A stretch of 64,000 nt of DNA from positions 16,740,074 to 16,804,073 of the forward strand of contig CM073893.1 in assembly GCA_037176705.1 (NCBI GenBank), written 5' to 3'. Made by a program: the position numbers and the translations under genes. Of the stretch, positions 22,939 to 33,510 are shown one piece after another. The notes beneath the pieces were generated by a model. That model was not told where the DNA came from. It saw only the letters and a list, made by a program, of their open reading frames with translations, and did not search any database. Position 1 is the first letter of the stretch; the number at the start of each line of letters is the position of its first letter. The DNA is from Molossus alvarezi (lineage: Eukaryota > Chordata > Mammalia > Chiroptera > Molossidae).

Positions 22939-23229
22939 TGTATTAGTTTCCTAGGACTGCCATACAAATACCACAAACTAGGGTGGCTTAAAGCAACAGA
23001 AACTCTTTCTCTCACAGTACTGAAGGCTGGAAGTCCAAAATCAAGATGTCGGCAGGGCCATGATCTCTCTCAAGGATCTAGGAAACTCCTTCCTTGTTTC
23101 TTCCTAGTTTCTAGCAATGATTAGCAATCGTCGGTCTTCCTTATCTTAGTTGTTAACATCTGCAACAACCCCATTCCCAAATAAGATCTGATATATTGTT
23201 TTAGAGGACACAATTCAACCCATAACACA
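22939..23229 (-). mobile_element. MaLR-like solo LTR, reverse
   Basis: The plus strand begins TGTATTAGTTTCCTAGGACTGCC, has ACAAACTAGGGTGGCTTAAAGCAACAG and TCTCACAGTACTGAAGGCTGG, and ends GACACAATTCAACCCATAACA. This is the complement of an ERVL-MaLR/MLT1-like LTR. It sits inside L2 sequence, so the LTR is younger than that L2 copy. The exact LTR subfamily is not assigned. Confidence 0.6.
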
Positions 23230-24239
23230 GTTATGAGCACTAATAGGGTAGGGCAAAATGTAAGATGAAGACAGTGAGTAGAGACAACTCTTAAAGACTC
23301 TGGCTGCTAAAAGAATATAGCAATGGGGTAGTTATTGGTGAGGGTGTGCAGTGTCTAAGCGAGTTATATTTTTTTGAGAAGTTTTTGTTTTAAGACAGAA
23401 GATAGCATACCAGGATTGGATACTGATAAGAATAATTCAGTATATAGGGAAAATTATGATGCAAAGAAAAAGGGGATAATTGCAGGAGCAAAGACTTTGC
23501 ACAGGACAGGGGTGGTGGGTTCCAGTGCACAGTTGTCTTGAGATGGGAGCAGGATCAGTCCATTGGCTGGGAGCAAGGAGAAAGGCAGATTACAGTTGCA
23601 GGAGATGTACTGGAAGAAGGAGATGATATAATTTTGTTTTGTTTTGTTTTGATTTTCAGGAAAATGGGAACATGAGGAATAATGATGGGGAGCAGATGTG
23701 AGAGGTGTGAAAGAATGATCTCAGAGCATGGGAAAGAGAATTGACCAGACCTTGATAAGTGTGGTTGTTACCTGAGTTCTCTTTAGAAAGGAAAAAGGTC
23801 CAGGAGTGAAAAGAGATTAAGGATGGACATAAGGAAGAAGCCAGAGATCAAAGAAACAGAAACAGATTGTCCTGAAGAGAGAGATACTGGGAACAGAGAA
23901 AAGGAAGGCAAATAAGTCACATGAAGGAATCTTACCCTAGGGAGACATAGCTCCTCTCCTCTCTACCTTCTTACCATCCACTACATTTGGGCTCATCAGT
24001 GTCCCAATTATCACTCCAGCCCAAAGTTGCAATAGCTGAACAAGGGTCAAAACCTAGACTGGTAAGCAGCTGGATCTTAGCACCTGACATAGGCAAGAGG
24101 GCATTGTCCTGAGGGGTCAAGCTGTCAAGTCACAAGCCTGGCCCTGGTCTCATCATACAGCTCAGTGCAACCCTCTTGATGAAGATCTTCGAGGGGCAAT
24201 ACAAAAAGGGCAAGTTTCAAGTAAGTTATTTCTCATTTG

Positions 24240-24240
<1 letters not shown>

Positions 24241-24272
<32 letters not shown>
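24241..24272. repeat. (GT)n microsatellite
   Basis: About 15 uninterrupted GT units followed by GCATGC. Simple repeat, likely polymorphic. Confidence 0.95.
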
Positions 24273-24273
<1 letters not shown>

Positions 24274-24294
24274 ATGCTTTACTCTAGTCACTTA

Positions 24295-24600
24295 ACAGTT
24301 GTATATTAAGCATTGGGAGTACAATAAGGAATAAAACAGATGTGGTCTCTGCTCTCATAGAAAATATAAGCAGGATGGTAAAAGACAGGCAATGAAATAA
24401 CTAAATACATTAAACCCTGGTAAGGTCTGTGAGGAGGAAATGCAGGTAGTTGTTGCATAATTGCATCAACAGGGTTCCGCAGTATAAGTTTATGATTTGG
24501 ACAACCCACCTTTACAGAATTATATTTTTAAAAACACAAGTCTGATCATAATTTTCTCTCACTTAAAAACCTTGATGACTTCTCATTGTCTGGAGCAGCA
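24295..24600. mobile_element. Two small L2 fragments in opposite directions
   Basis: 24295-24445 reads as the complement of an L2 3' end (AAACAGATGTGGTCTCTGCTCTCATAG, then GACAGGCAATGAAATAACTAAAT). 24530-24600 reads as plus-strand L2 coding text (TCTGATCATAATTTTCTCTCACTTAAAAACC, then GATGACTTCTCATTG). Both are short and diverged. Confidence 0.5.
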
Positions 24601-24689
24601 TTCATCTAAAACTTCAATACTTGTACCTCCCTCTCAGAAGTAAATATGCACCTGTGTATATTTATTTATTAATAAATGACAGTCAATAG

Positions 24690-24783
24690 GATGGTAAATG
24701 GAGGGTGGGAACTGGGTGGAGGGGGGGAATGGGAGAAAAAAGAGGAACATCTGTAATAACTCTCAACAATAAAGATAAAATAA
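24690..24783 (+). mobile_element. Truncated L1/HAL1 3' end
   Basis: GGAGGGTGGGAACTGGGTGG, then AGAGGAACATCTGTAATAAC and CAACAATAAAGATAAAATAAATAC match the 3' terminus of HAL1-A (GAGGAACATCTGTAATACATT ... CAATAAAGATT). Only about 95 bases were inserted, a severe 5' truncation. Confidence 0.75.
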
Positions 24784-24904
24784 ATACATTACATACACGT
24801 ACTGCTATATAAAAGCATCATGTGCATTATAAACTATGTGTATAATTTTCAATTTTCAATGATGAGATGAGGAAAAAGAAGCACTATTTTAAAAATATGA
24901 GCAA

Positions 24905-25563
24905 TGTTAAGATCACAGGATATAAGATCCTCTACCTGGATTCATATTCCCAATCCTCCACTCATTGGCTGTGGTGGTCATTAGTGCTGTTCTGTATTTC
25001 TGGGCCCCTGGGACCATGGTAGAACTGCACTTCTTGCTTTGCCTTGTAGCTAGGCCATATGATCTGGCTAGGGCAATGTAATGTGAGCAGAAGTACTGGC
25101 GTCGCTATGGTTCAGGAGCTTTAAGAAGCATGTGCAGTTTTCCATGATGTTGCGTTTTTTTCTGCCTTGGCCATTGTGGAAGCACTGGCTGAGGCGGAGC
25201 TTCCAGCAGCCTAGATTGCTGAGTAGCTGCAATGAGTCTACACCATGACTGACCCTGCAGTGAGTAGAGCTGCCCCTGTTGACTCCTATGGAACATGTAG
25301 TATGAACAAGAAGTAAACTTTATCATGTTGATCCACAAGATTTGGGGATTTTTTGTTACCAAAGCATTATCTGTTCTACTTTGGTTGATATACCAAGTTG
25401 TCTATTCTTTGTGTTTTGATTTCTTCATCATCAAAATCAGAAAGACAATACTAACTAGCTCATAGGTTTGCAATGAAATTTAAGTAAGTTAACACATGAA
25501 AAGCTTTTAGACCCATGCGTGGAACTTGGTACGTACTCTGTAAATGTTAGCTTTAATTCTTTC
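24905..25563 (+). mobile_element. MIR SINE split by an LTR-like insert
   Basis: The left part, 24905-24972, contains AAGATCACAGGATATAAGATCC and CACTCATTGGCTGTG, the MIR core. The right part, 25396-25563, contains TGATTTCTTCATCATCAAAATCAG, ACTAGCTCATAGGTTTGCAATGAAATTTAAG and GGAACTTGGTACGTACTCTGTAAATGTTAGC, the MIR 3' half. The 420 bases between belong to another element, listed separately. Confidence 0.65.
24973..25395 (+). mobile_element. Old LTR-like element inside the MIR
   Basis: Contains GCAATGTAATGTGAGCAGAAGT, GGAGCTTTAAGAAGCATGTGCAG and a 3' end reading GTAGTATGAACAAGAAGTAAACTTTATC ... AAGATTTGGGGATTTTTTGTTACC, which has the shape of an ERVL/MaLR-type LTR terminus with its poly(A) signal region. 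I am not sure of the family. Confidence 0.4.
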
Positions 25564-26367
25564 TATCACAAAAGCCCTTTTGTCTTTACAAAAATATAGT
25601 TAATTGGAATGTTTTTAAATCAAGAGTGATGTGTGCAAAATCAAGTTTACTAGCATTCTATTTTTAATTTCTTCCAGAAATATTTTAGACCACAGTGTGA
25701 GGAAGCAATCCTGATAGCCTGACGTATCTGTCTCCTGATCAAAGGATCTCCAACACTGGGTCATAAAGGACTAAAAACCTTCCATAAAAAACATGATGCA
25801 ACTTCTTGAAGTGCCAAATATTTATGGCAGTAAGTTATTTAAAAAGTAATTTTATCTGAATATAATATATATACTATTATGGAGCAGAATGCATTATTTA
25901 CTTTATATTTTTTTTAGGTTAAAATATGAATCTTTAATGCCATGTAAGATATACAATAGGCTCTAACCACACATTCATCTACATTCTTCCCCATTAGTGA
26001 TCTGTCTTTTGACTGTACAATATCAACAATCCCCCACTCCTTCATTCTTCCAGGAATCTGGAATTTGGTATGTCTGGTGATAGAAAACAAACCCCTCTCA
26101 TGTAATTTGGAACTAAGGGCAACTGTGTTCACAAAGAGAAATAATGAACTGGATCTTTGCACTCATCAATGGTTAACATGTGTTCTCAGAATGAGAAGAA
26201 CGTTCTAGCATTCAATTCTTTTGGGTATACTCAGATATTGGATATCAAGGGAGTAACTTAGTATTTCTAGATGTAAAGATTTTACATTTTAATCACTGAT
26301 AATTGTATAAAGCAAAATAATAAAAATTTTACTGTATTCTAGTTAATAAGTGAAAAACAATGACATA
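25564..26367. other. Unassigned, no gene
   Basis: AT-rich DNA. The best frame (25914-26162, minus, 82 codons) has no recognisable domain. Confidence 0.4.
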
Positions 26368-26381
26368 GAATATTTACTAAT

Positions 26382-26606
26382 ATGTCTGGCCGGTGTGGCT
26401 CAGTGGTTGAACATCGATCCATACATCAAGAGGTAACTGGTTCGATTCCCAGTCGGGACACATGCCTAAGTTGTGGGCCCAATCCCCAGTGGGGGCGTGC
26501 AGGAGGCAGCCTATCGATGTTCTCTCTCATAGATGTTTCTCTCTCTCTCACTCTCCCGTCTTCTCTCTCTAACATCAATAAAGAAAAAAAAAGTAAAAAA
26601 AAAAAA
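26382..26606 (+). mobile_element. Bat VES-type SINE
   Basis: Starts TGTCTGGCCGGTGTGGCTCA, has a B-box-like GGTTCGATTCCC at about 26440-26451, the middle TTGTGGGCCCAATCCCCAGTGGGGGCGTGCAGGAGGCAGCC module (26473 on), the CGATGTTCTCTCTCAT block and ends ATCAATAAAG plus A-runs. Imperfect target duplications GAATATTTACTAAT (26368-26381) and GAGTATCTACTAAT (26607-26620) flank it. Confidence 0.92.
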
Positions 26607-26620
26607 GAGTATCTACTAAT

Positions 26621-27279
26621 AGAATATATTTTATTTAAAATCTGCTAATAAATTAATAGAAATACATGTTAATTGATGCTACAAGAACACAGTCAACACA
26701 ATCCAAACGTGGACAACCTTACAAGAAAAACAACTGGATTTATTCAACAGATAAATTGAAAGGGATATATAACAATAGATGGAAGTGAAGCTTATTTATT
26801 TAAAAATGACTTAAGAAATATCTACTAGTCACAATGCATGGACCTCATTTGAATCCTGATTCAAGCAAATCAAACTTATGAGACAATGGAAATTTATAGA
26901 CTGAGTTCTCTAAATTCAACTAATCAGCAGACATGGGTACCAAAGACTATTTTGAGACTATGTGTCCATGAGAAATTTGCTTGGGAGAGCATTGTTCTTC
27001 TCATGATTTATGGGAGGGATGCTGTAGTTCCAAAGCTTGTGTCAAGGCCCTTCTACCCCATGCGCCCCAAATGTACATCAGTCATCCTTCATCTACCTCA
27101 GAAACCACATACCAATTTGATAAGTCAGGTCTCTACCCCTGGGACGGGCTGTGCTCTTAACTCTGCCATTATTCACTACATGACTTATGACCAGGCACTC
27201 AATTTATTTGGACTTCAGTTCTCAAATTTGTAAAATGGGAATGGAATCTGGTTCTAAAAATGACAGTGATTCTCTGCTA
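26621..27279. other. Unassigned, with a MIR-like piece
   Basis: Mostly unassigned. At about 27150-27250 the text AACTCTGCCATTATTCACTAC, CAGGCACTCAATTTATTTGGACTTCAG and TTGTAAAATGGGAATGG follows the MIR order on plus. No supported coding frame. Confidence 0.45.
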
Positions 27280-27830
27280 GCTCTGGTGGTGTGAGTCGGG
27301 GCTGGGTGACCAGCTGCAAGCAGGATGATGGCTCAGCAGCTGGCATGTCTGCTCTTGTCTTGGCATCCCTAAAGCACGTGCTGCAGCCAGAGCCGAGACA
27401 CAGGCGCTCAGGGACAGGTCCAAGGGGAGATCTAACTGTCTGTTGTCTTTCCTTTTTAGATCATAGCCCTCAATCAGAAAGCAGCCTTGCTCTGGGGGAA
27501 TAAATATTGTGGGCTTAGCTGGCAACTTGTCTAAACTTAGGCCCTAGCTGTTTAGGGGATTTCTGGCAAAATGCCAGAAGCTCAGCACCTGGAGGCCTTG
27601 GGAACCCTAAACCTGTGGGACATTGAATTCCGAAATAGCCCTTCCCCTCCCACTGGGGCAAAAGATGTTCCTGCTCCTGAGGGAACTAGTAGCCCCTTCT
27701 AGAAAAGGGAGCGCTCTCAATCTGGGCTACCTTGTTGCCAGGCAACCCAGAGAGAGTTCCCAGGCCAGGGCCATTACATGTCCATTCTGTTGTTTCCACA
27801 ATTAGGTACCTATCTGGGTAATTAAAAAAA
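27280..27830. other. GC-richer non-repetitive block
   Basis: Higher GC than its surroundings and without recognisable repeat ends. It holds an RFX X-box palindrome (27734-27746) and a TGGCAAAATGCCA near-palindrome at about 27564-27576. It could be a regulatory element; there is no supported coding frame. Confidence 0.4.
27734..27746. promoter_or_regulatory. Perfect RFX X-box palindrome
   Basis: GTTGCC-A-GGCAAC is an exact inverted repeat with a one-base spacer and matches the RFX-family X-box (RTHNYY N RRNRAC type), which is bound by winged-helix RFX dimers, for example in ciliary gene control. Function here is inferred from the motif only. Confidence 0.6.
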
Positions 27831-28556
27831 GTTTTCTATTCATTCATAAATTAGTTTTTTTTTGTTTGTTTCTAACACAAGAGAGGTGCTAGAGTTATAG
27901 CAATCAACAAGCCAGATGGCTCATGGAATTTTCCTCCTTGACACCAAAGATTCTTTACTTTCCTGTTCGTTTTCCTGTGTTTTCTCTGATGCTGTGTCCT
28001 AATGGTACAAAAGAGTATGGACTTTTCATCTCATTTTCTTTTATGTCTATATCTCTGTAACATTTATTCTTCTGTAAAGTGAATAGACTGAAATTACTAT
28101 ATTCTAGGAATCTTTCCAGGGCAAATTTTAATTTCTGCTGGAGTGTAAGTCTCACTATATGAATGTTATGATTATTATATTGTATTATTGTTAGATACTG
28201 TCCTATTCTACACTGAAGATTCTGAATGGAAAGACACCTGGAGAAGAGTTTCTCAGATTAAAAAATGAATGAAGAAGGAAAGAGGACAAAAGGGAACTGG
28301 AATTTCTTTGCCCCGATTTTAGAAGCTTCCATGTGTTTCTGAAGTAACTCTGAACAGCATATGTTAACTGATGCGCTCTACTCACTGACAATCTGAGAGC
28401 CAGGTAGTGCAATGTCCGCTGAGGTGCTGTAAAATCTCAGCAGTGCGCTTAGGGGCCAGGTGTTTCAGGCCAGCGTACTTTTAATAGGTGATGAGTCCTT
28501 AAACCCTGAGAGTACTTGGTTTGATTGGATCAGAAAGTAATTTGGGGAAATTAGAC
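27831..28556. other. Unassigned, no gene
   Basis: AT-rich DNA with short frames lacking any recognisable domain. Confidence 0.4.
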
Positions 28557-28715
28557 CTTTTTTTTTTTTCTTTTTCTTTATTATTTATCGTTATCGTTGA
28601 GAGTATTTCAGATGTCCCCCATTTTCCCATCACTGTCCCCTGCAGCCGGTTCCCACCCCACCCAAGGCCTTCACAACACTGTTGTCTGTGTCTTATATAT
28701 TGTATATATTTTTCC
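28557..28715 (-). mobile_element. Truncated L1/HAL1 3' end, reverse
   Basis: T-run, then CTTTATTATTTATCG ... TTTCAGATGTCCCCCATTTT and ACAACACTGTTGTCTGTGTC. This matches the complement of the HAL1/L1 tail (TTTATTGTTGAATGTATTACAGATGTTCC ... CACACTGTTGTCTGTGTCC at 33522-33630). Older and more diverged than HAL1-B. Confidence 0.65.
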
Positions 28716-29060
28716 ATAGAAACTAATCGAGTCCTGAGAGTCTCAAAACATATCACAGCTGTGTCAAATAAAGGAAGCCAATGAAATTGTTTCTACTAAT
28801 ATTAACTGAGACATGAAACATTTATATTTCAGGGAGTTTATTCTAAACCCACAAGACTCTCTTTCTCTTGAATGTGGCAACTGATGTGGTGACTGTGTTC
28901 TACCTAAACAGATTTCCCAAACATCAATCTGACAGAAGGTTCTGGATCTTTCATTAAATCCTAAGACTTCAGAAATCTTTCCGCAAACTGATCCACTCCT
29001 TCCCAGAGCTTTGCCTACTAATGGGACAGGTGATTGAAAAGGTTTTATTATCTTTTTCTC

Positions 29061-29074
29061 AAGACAAGGAGTGG
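29061..29074. repeat. Target-site duplication of L1-B, left copy
   Basis: AAGACAAGGAGTGG here and AAGACAAGGAATGG at 37562-37575, 13 of 14 identical. They bracket the inverted 5' part and the direct 3' part of L1-B, so the whole 8.5 kb (including the later HAL1-B) entered as one L1 insertion. Confidence 0.85.
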
Positions 29075-29567
29075 TTCTGTTTCCTTGCTAATTTTTGTCT
29101 AGAGGATCTATCCAGTGATGTGAGCAGAGTGTTGAGTCCCCTGCTATGATTGTATTGCTGTCGATTTCTCCTTTGAAGTCATCCAGAAGATTTTTAATAT
29201 ATGTTGGTGCTCCTATATTGGGTGCATATATGTTTACCAAGGTTATATCTTCCTGTTGGATAGATCCTTTCAATAATATGTAGTGGCCTTCTTTGTTTCT
29301 AGTTATGGCCTTAAATTTGAAATCTATTTTATCAGATATGAGTATTGCTAACCCAGCTTTTTATCCTTAAATGTTTGCTTGGAAGATTTTTTTCAATCCC
29401 TTCACTTTCAACATATTTGAGTCTTTTGTTGTACGGTGGGTCTCTTGTAAACAACATATAGATGAGTCATGCTTTCTTACCCAATCAGCTACTCTGTGCC
29501 TTTTTATCAGAGCATTGAATCCATTTACATTTAAGGTGATTATTGATATGTTCTTATTTATTGCCAT
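29075..29567 (-). pseudogene. L1-B ORF2 start, inverted segment
   Basis: On minus the frame opens at 29567 with MAINKNISIITLNVNG, keeps the endonuclease words VCCLQETH-like (ICCLQETH) and ends near 29100 in a decayed AGDS segment where L1-C has AGDFNTPL. Frames 29367-29567 and 29088-29273 cover most of it, joined by frame losses. It stops at the inversion breakpoint at about codon 164. The same stretch exists a second time in direct orientation from 31336. Confidence 0.85.
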
Positions 29568-29612
29568 TTTTGTTTAGTGTGGTTCTATTTTTCTTCCAAT
29601 TTCTTCTACTAA

Positions 29613-30517
29613 TTACAGCAGTCCTTTTAACATTTCTTGCACTGCTGGTTTGGTGCTAATTTATTTCCTTAGCCTTTTTTTTTGTCTGGGAAGCTCTTTA
29701 TTTGACCTTCTATTTTGAATGATAGCCTTACTGGGTAGAGTAGTCTTGGATTCAGATCCTTGTTTTTCATGACCTTGATTACTTCATGCCACTCCCTTTT
29801 GGCCTGTAGTGTTTCTGTTGAGAAGTCAGCTGAGAGCCTTATGGGGGTTCCTTTGTAGGTAACCTGTTGCTTATCTCTTGCTGCTTTTAGGATTCTCTCT
29901 TTGTTTTTAATTTTTGGCATTTTAATTACTATGTGTCTTGGTGTGGGCTGTTTGAGCTCTTCTTTCTTGGGACTCTCTGTGCTTCTTGAACTTGAATGCC
30001 TTCTTCCTTCACCAAATTAGGAAAGTTTTCTGTCACTATTTCTTTAAATATATTCTCTAACCCTTGCCCATTTTCTTCCTCTTCGGGAACTCCTATGATG
30101 TGAATGTTATTACGTTTCCAGTTGTCCCACAGTTCTCTTAAGTTATCTTCCTGTTTTTTAATTGTTTTTTCCTTTTGGTTTTCTGATTGGTTGATTTTTT
30201 TCTACTGTGTCTTCTAATTCACTGATCCGGTCCTCAGCTTCCTCTACTCTGCTGTTTAGACCTTCCAATGTGTTCTTTATTTCTAATGTGTCATTCTTCA
30301 TTTCTTCTTAGTGGTTTTTAATTTCCAACTGGTTGATTTTCAACATTTCTATGTCTTTACTCATGGTGTTCATATCTTTACTCATGCTGTTGAGCTTCCT
30401 CAAGATCATGACTCTGAATTCTAGCTCCGTTAACTTGCCTAACTGCACCTTATTTATCTCATCTTTGGTAGAGGTATCTTGTTCTTTCATTTGGCATTTG
30501 TTTCTTTGTTTCACCAT
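29613..30517 (-). pseudogene. L1-B ORF1, inverted segment, broken
   Basis: On minus the start is the ATG at 30517 (MVKQRNKCQMKEQDTS, as in L1-C ORF1). The coiled-coil N-terminus is open to about 30308, where a stop interrupts. The C-terminal block at 29669-29920 has KIKNKERILKAARDKQQVTY and IRLSADFSTETLQAKREW. The natural stop lies at 29613-29615. It has lost its frame several times. It would have been the L1 RNA-binding protein. Confidence 0.88.
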
Positions 30518-33510
30518 TTTGGTCATCACAAGGGGCTTTGGAGTCTGCCAAATTTGCCCTGTGGGTGTTGGTATTCTGCTGTTTGTGGCTCCCTCTACTG
30601 GGTTTGGATGAGCAAGGGAGGACCCACGTTAAATACCACTGTCAAGTCTTAATTTCCTGGGTAGAGTTGCAAGCCCAGGAAAGGTTCAGTTACCCTCTAG
30701 CTTTTTGCCTGGAGGCTATTAGTCATGGTTACTTGAAGAGCCTTGGGTTCTCAGTTGAATAAAAAACTCCCTCAGGTGTTCAGTGTAAAGTGATTTCCTG
30801 AGGATGGGGCAGATGCTGGTTGGTAATGGGCCTCAATTTTCATTTCAGTGGCCACTGGGTGGGTTTGAATCTCCAAGGGAGGGCCGCCACCTCTCCCTAG
30901 AGCCCTGGGAAGGAGTAAGATGGCCACCATCCCGCATGGCTGCAACTCAGCAAAAGCTCTGAGTGCCCTCCAAATCCCATGTGTTCCCACACAGTTCCCA
31001 TTCAGCCCCCCCTCTCTCTGCCAGAGCCCAAGATGAGTGGCTGTGGCTATTTTAGCATCTGTCCTGGACCTCTGCGCTGTGGAGCAGGCTTAAGAGTTTA
31101 ACCCCGAGGGCGCTATTCACAGCTAAGACCACAGCCGTTTATGGGCTCCCAGCCCCCCTCTTGTACCTCTGCAATCCTACCAGGACTGAGTCAGTGCCCT
31201 GGTTATATGGTCCTGGCAAGCTGCTTTTCTGTTGCTTTTTTCCAATAATTTGTCTTTATTTTAGTTGTAATTCCAGTTTGGTCATGGGAGATAGTCCGTG
31301 TAGCTTCCATTCACTCTGCTGCCATTTTAGAAATGTCTTAAATGTAAATGGATAGAATGCTCAGTTAAAAACACACAGAGAGGCTGATTGGATAAGAACG
31401 CATGACTCATATATATGTTGTTTACAAGAGACCCACCGCACAACAAAAACACAAATAAGTTGAAAGTGAAGGGATGGGAAAAAAAATCTTCCAAGCAAAC
31501 ATTAAAGGAAAAAAAGCTGGGGTAGCAATATTCATATCTGATAAAATAGACTTCAAAATGAAGTCCATAACTAGAGACAAAGAAGGTCACTAAATAATAT
31601 TGAAAGGATCTATACAACAGGAAGATATAACCTTGGTAAACATATATGCACTCAATATAGGACCACCAACATATATTAAACATCTTCTGGGGGACTTCAA
31701 AGGAGAAATCGACAGCAATACAATCATAGCAGGGGACTTCAACACCCCGCTGACATCACTGGATATATCCTCTAGAAAAAAAAATTAACAAGGAAACAGA
31801 GACTTTAAATGAAGCACTAGACTAAATGGATTTAATAGATGTCTACAGAGAATCACACCCCAAAACTACAGAATTCACATTCTTCTAAAGTGTACATGGG
31901 ATATTCTCAAAGACAGACCACATGTTAGGACAAAAAATAAGTCTCTACAAGTTCAAGAAGATTAAAATCATATCAAGCATCTTTTCAGATCACAATGGCA
32001 TGCAACTAGAAATCAATTGCAACAAGAACATGCAGACGTTTGAAAACATGAAGGCTAAATAGCATGTTACTGAACAATAAATGGATTACCATGGAGATCA
32101 AGGAAGAAATTAGAAACTTTTTGGAAACCAATGAAAATGAACACACAAAACAAAATCTATGGGATGCACCGAAAGCAGTTTTGGCAGGGAAGTTCATAGC
32201 ACTACAGGCCTTCCTCAAGAAACAAGAAAAATTTCCAACAGGCTACCTGTCCTCACAACATAAAGAACTATGAAGCAAACAAAAAGAAAACCCCAGAGCA
32301 AGTAGAAGGAAGGATATAGTAAAGACCAGAGCAGAAATAAATAACATAGAGACCAAAAAAAAACAATTCAAAGGATCAATGAAACAAAGCTGGTTTTTTG
32401 AAAAAGATAAATAAGATTGATGGACCCTTAGCTAACCTCACCAAGAAACAAAGAGAGAGAACCCAAATACACAAAATCAGAAATTAAAGAGAAGTAACAA
32501 CTGACACCACAGAAATACAAAAAATCGTTAACAAATACTATGAACAATTTTATGGCTACAAATTCGAAAATCTAAGCAAAATGGACAAATTTCTAGAAAC
32601 ACATAGTCTCCCAAAACTGGACGAAGAAGAGAAAGAAAAGTTGAACAGACCAACAACAACTAAGGAAATTGAAGAAGTAATCAAGACTCTCCCAGCAAAC
32701 AAAATCCCAGGCCCAGATGACTTCACTGGAGAGTTTTACCAAACATTCAAAAAAGAACACCCATTCTCCTCAAACTGTTTCAAAAAATTCAAGAAGAAGG
32801 AGGACTTCCAAACTCGTTTTATGAGACCAGCATAATTCTAATTCCAAAACCAAAAAAGACACTACAAAGAAAGAAAACCACAGGCCAATATCCTCGATGA
32901 ACATAGATGCCCAAATGCTGAACAAAATACTAGGAAATCGGATCCAGCAATACATTAAAAAAATTATTCACCATGACCAAGTGGGATTTATCCCAGGGAT
33001 GCAAGGCTGGTACAATATTTGCAAATCAATAAATGTGATATACTACATAAACAAAATGAAGAATAAAAACCACATGATAATATCAATAGATGCTAAAAAA
33101 GCATTCAACAAAATCCAGCTCCCATTGCTGATAAAAATGCTCAGCTTCCTGGGAATAGAGGGATCATATCTCAACATAATGAAGGCCATATATGAAAGAC
33201 CTACAGCCAACATCATACTCAATGGGCAAAAGCTAAAAGCATTTCCCTTAAGAACAGGAACAAGACAGGGATGCCCATTTTCACCACTCTTATTTAACAT
33301 AGTACTAGAAGTCTTAGCCCCAGCAATCAGACATGAGGAAAAAATAAAAGGGATCCAAATTGTAAAGGAGAAAGTGAAACTGTCATTATTTGCAGATGAC
33401 ATGATATTATACATAGAAAACCCTAAAGACTCCATCAAAAATCTACTAGACTTAATAAATGAATTTGGCAAGTAGCAGGATATAAAATTAATGTCAAGAA
33501 AACTATGGCA

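Larger units (their letters stand above)
21420..23790 (-). mobile_element. Long L2 LINE copy, reverse, interrupted twice
   Basis: On the plus strand the text is the complement of L2: its 3' end first (GAGCAAGACAAAAGTTCTGCC at about 21477), then TTTTAGATTTTATTCTAAATG at about 21855 and GATTTTTCTGGTTACAGTACG at about 21940, then GGATATATTTTGAAAGTGG at about 22363, GGTTTGAACAGGTTATGTTTG at about 22530, GAGACACTGAGTAGGC at about 22574 and GACATAAATTGTGTCATCATTGG at about 22636. These follow the order of the L2 RT gene read backwards. It is broken by an L2 3' end (22085-22335) and a MaLR-like LTR (22939-23229). No frame survives. A TTTTG simple repeat at about 23632-23652 lies near its right end. 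Confidence 0.7.
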
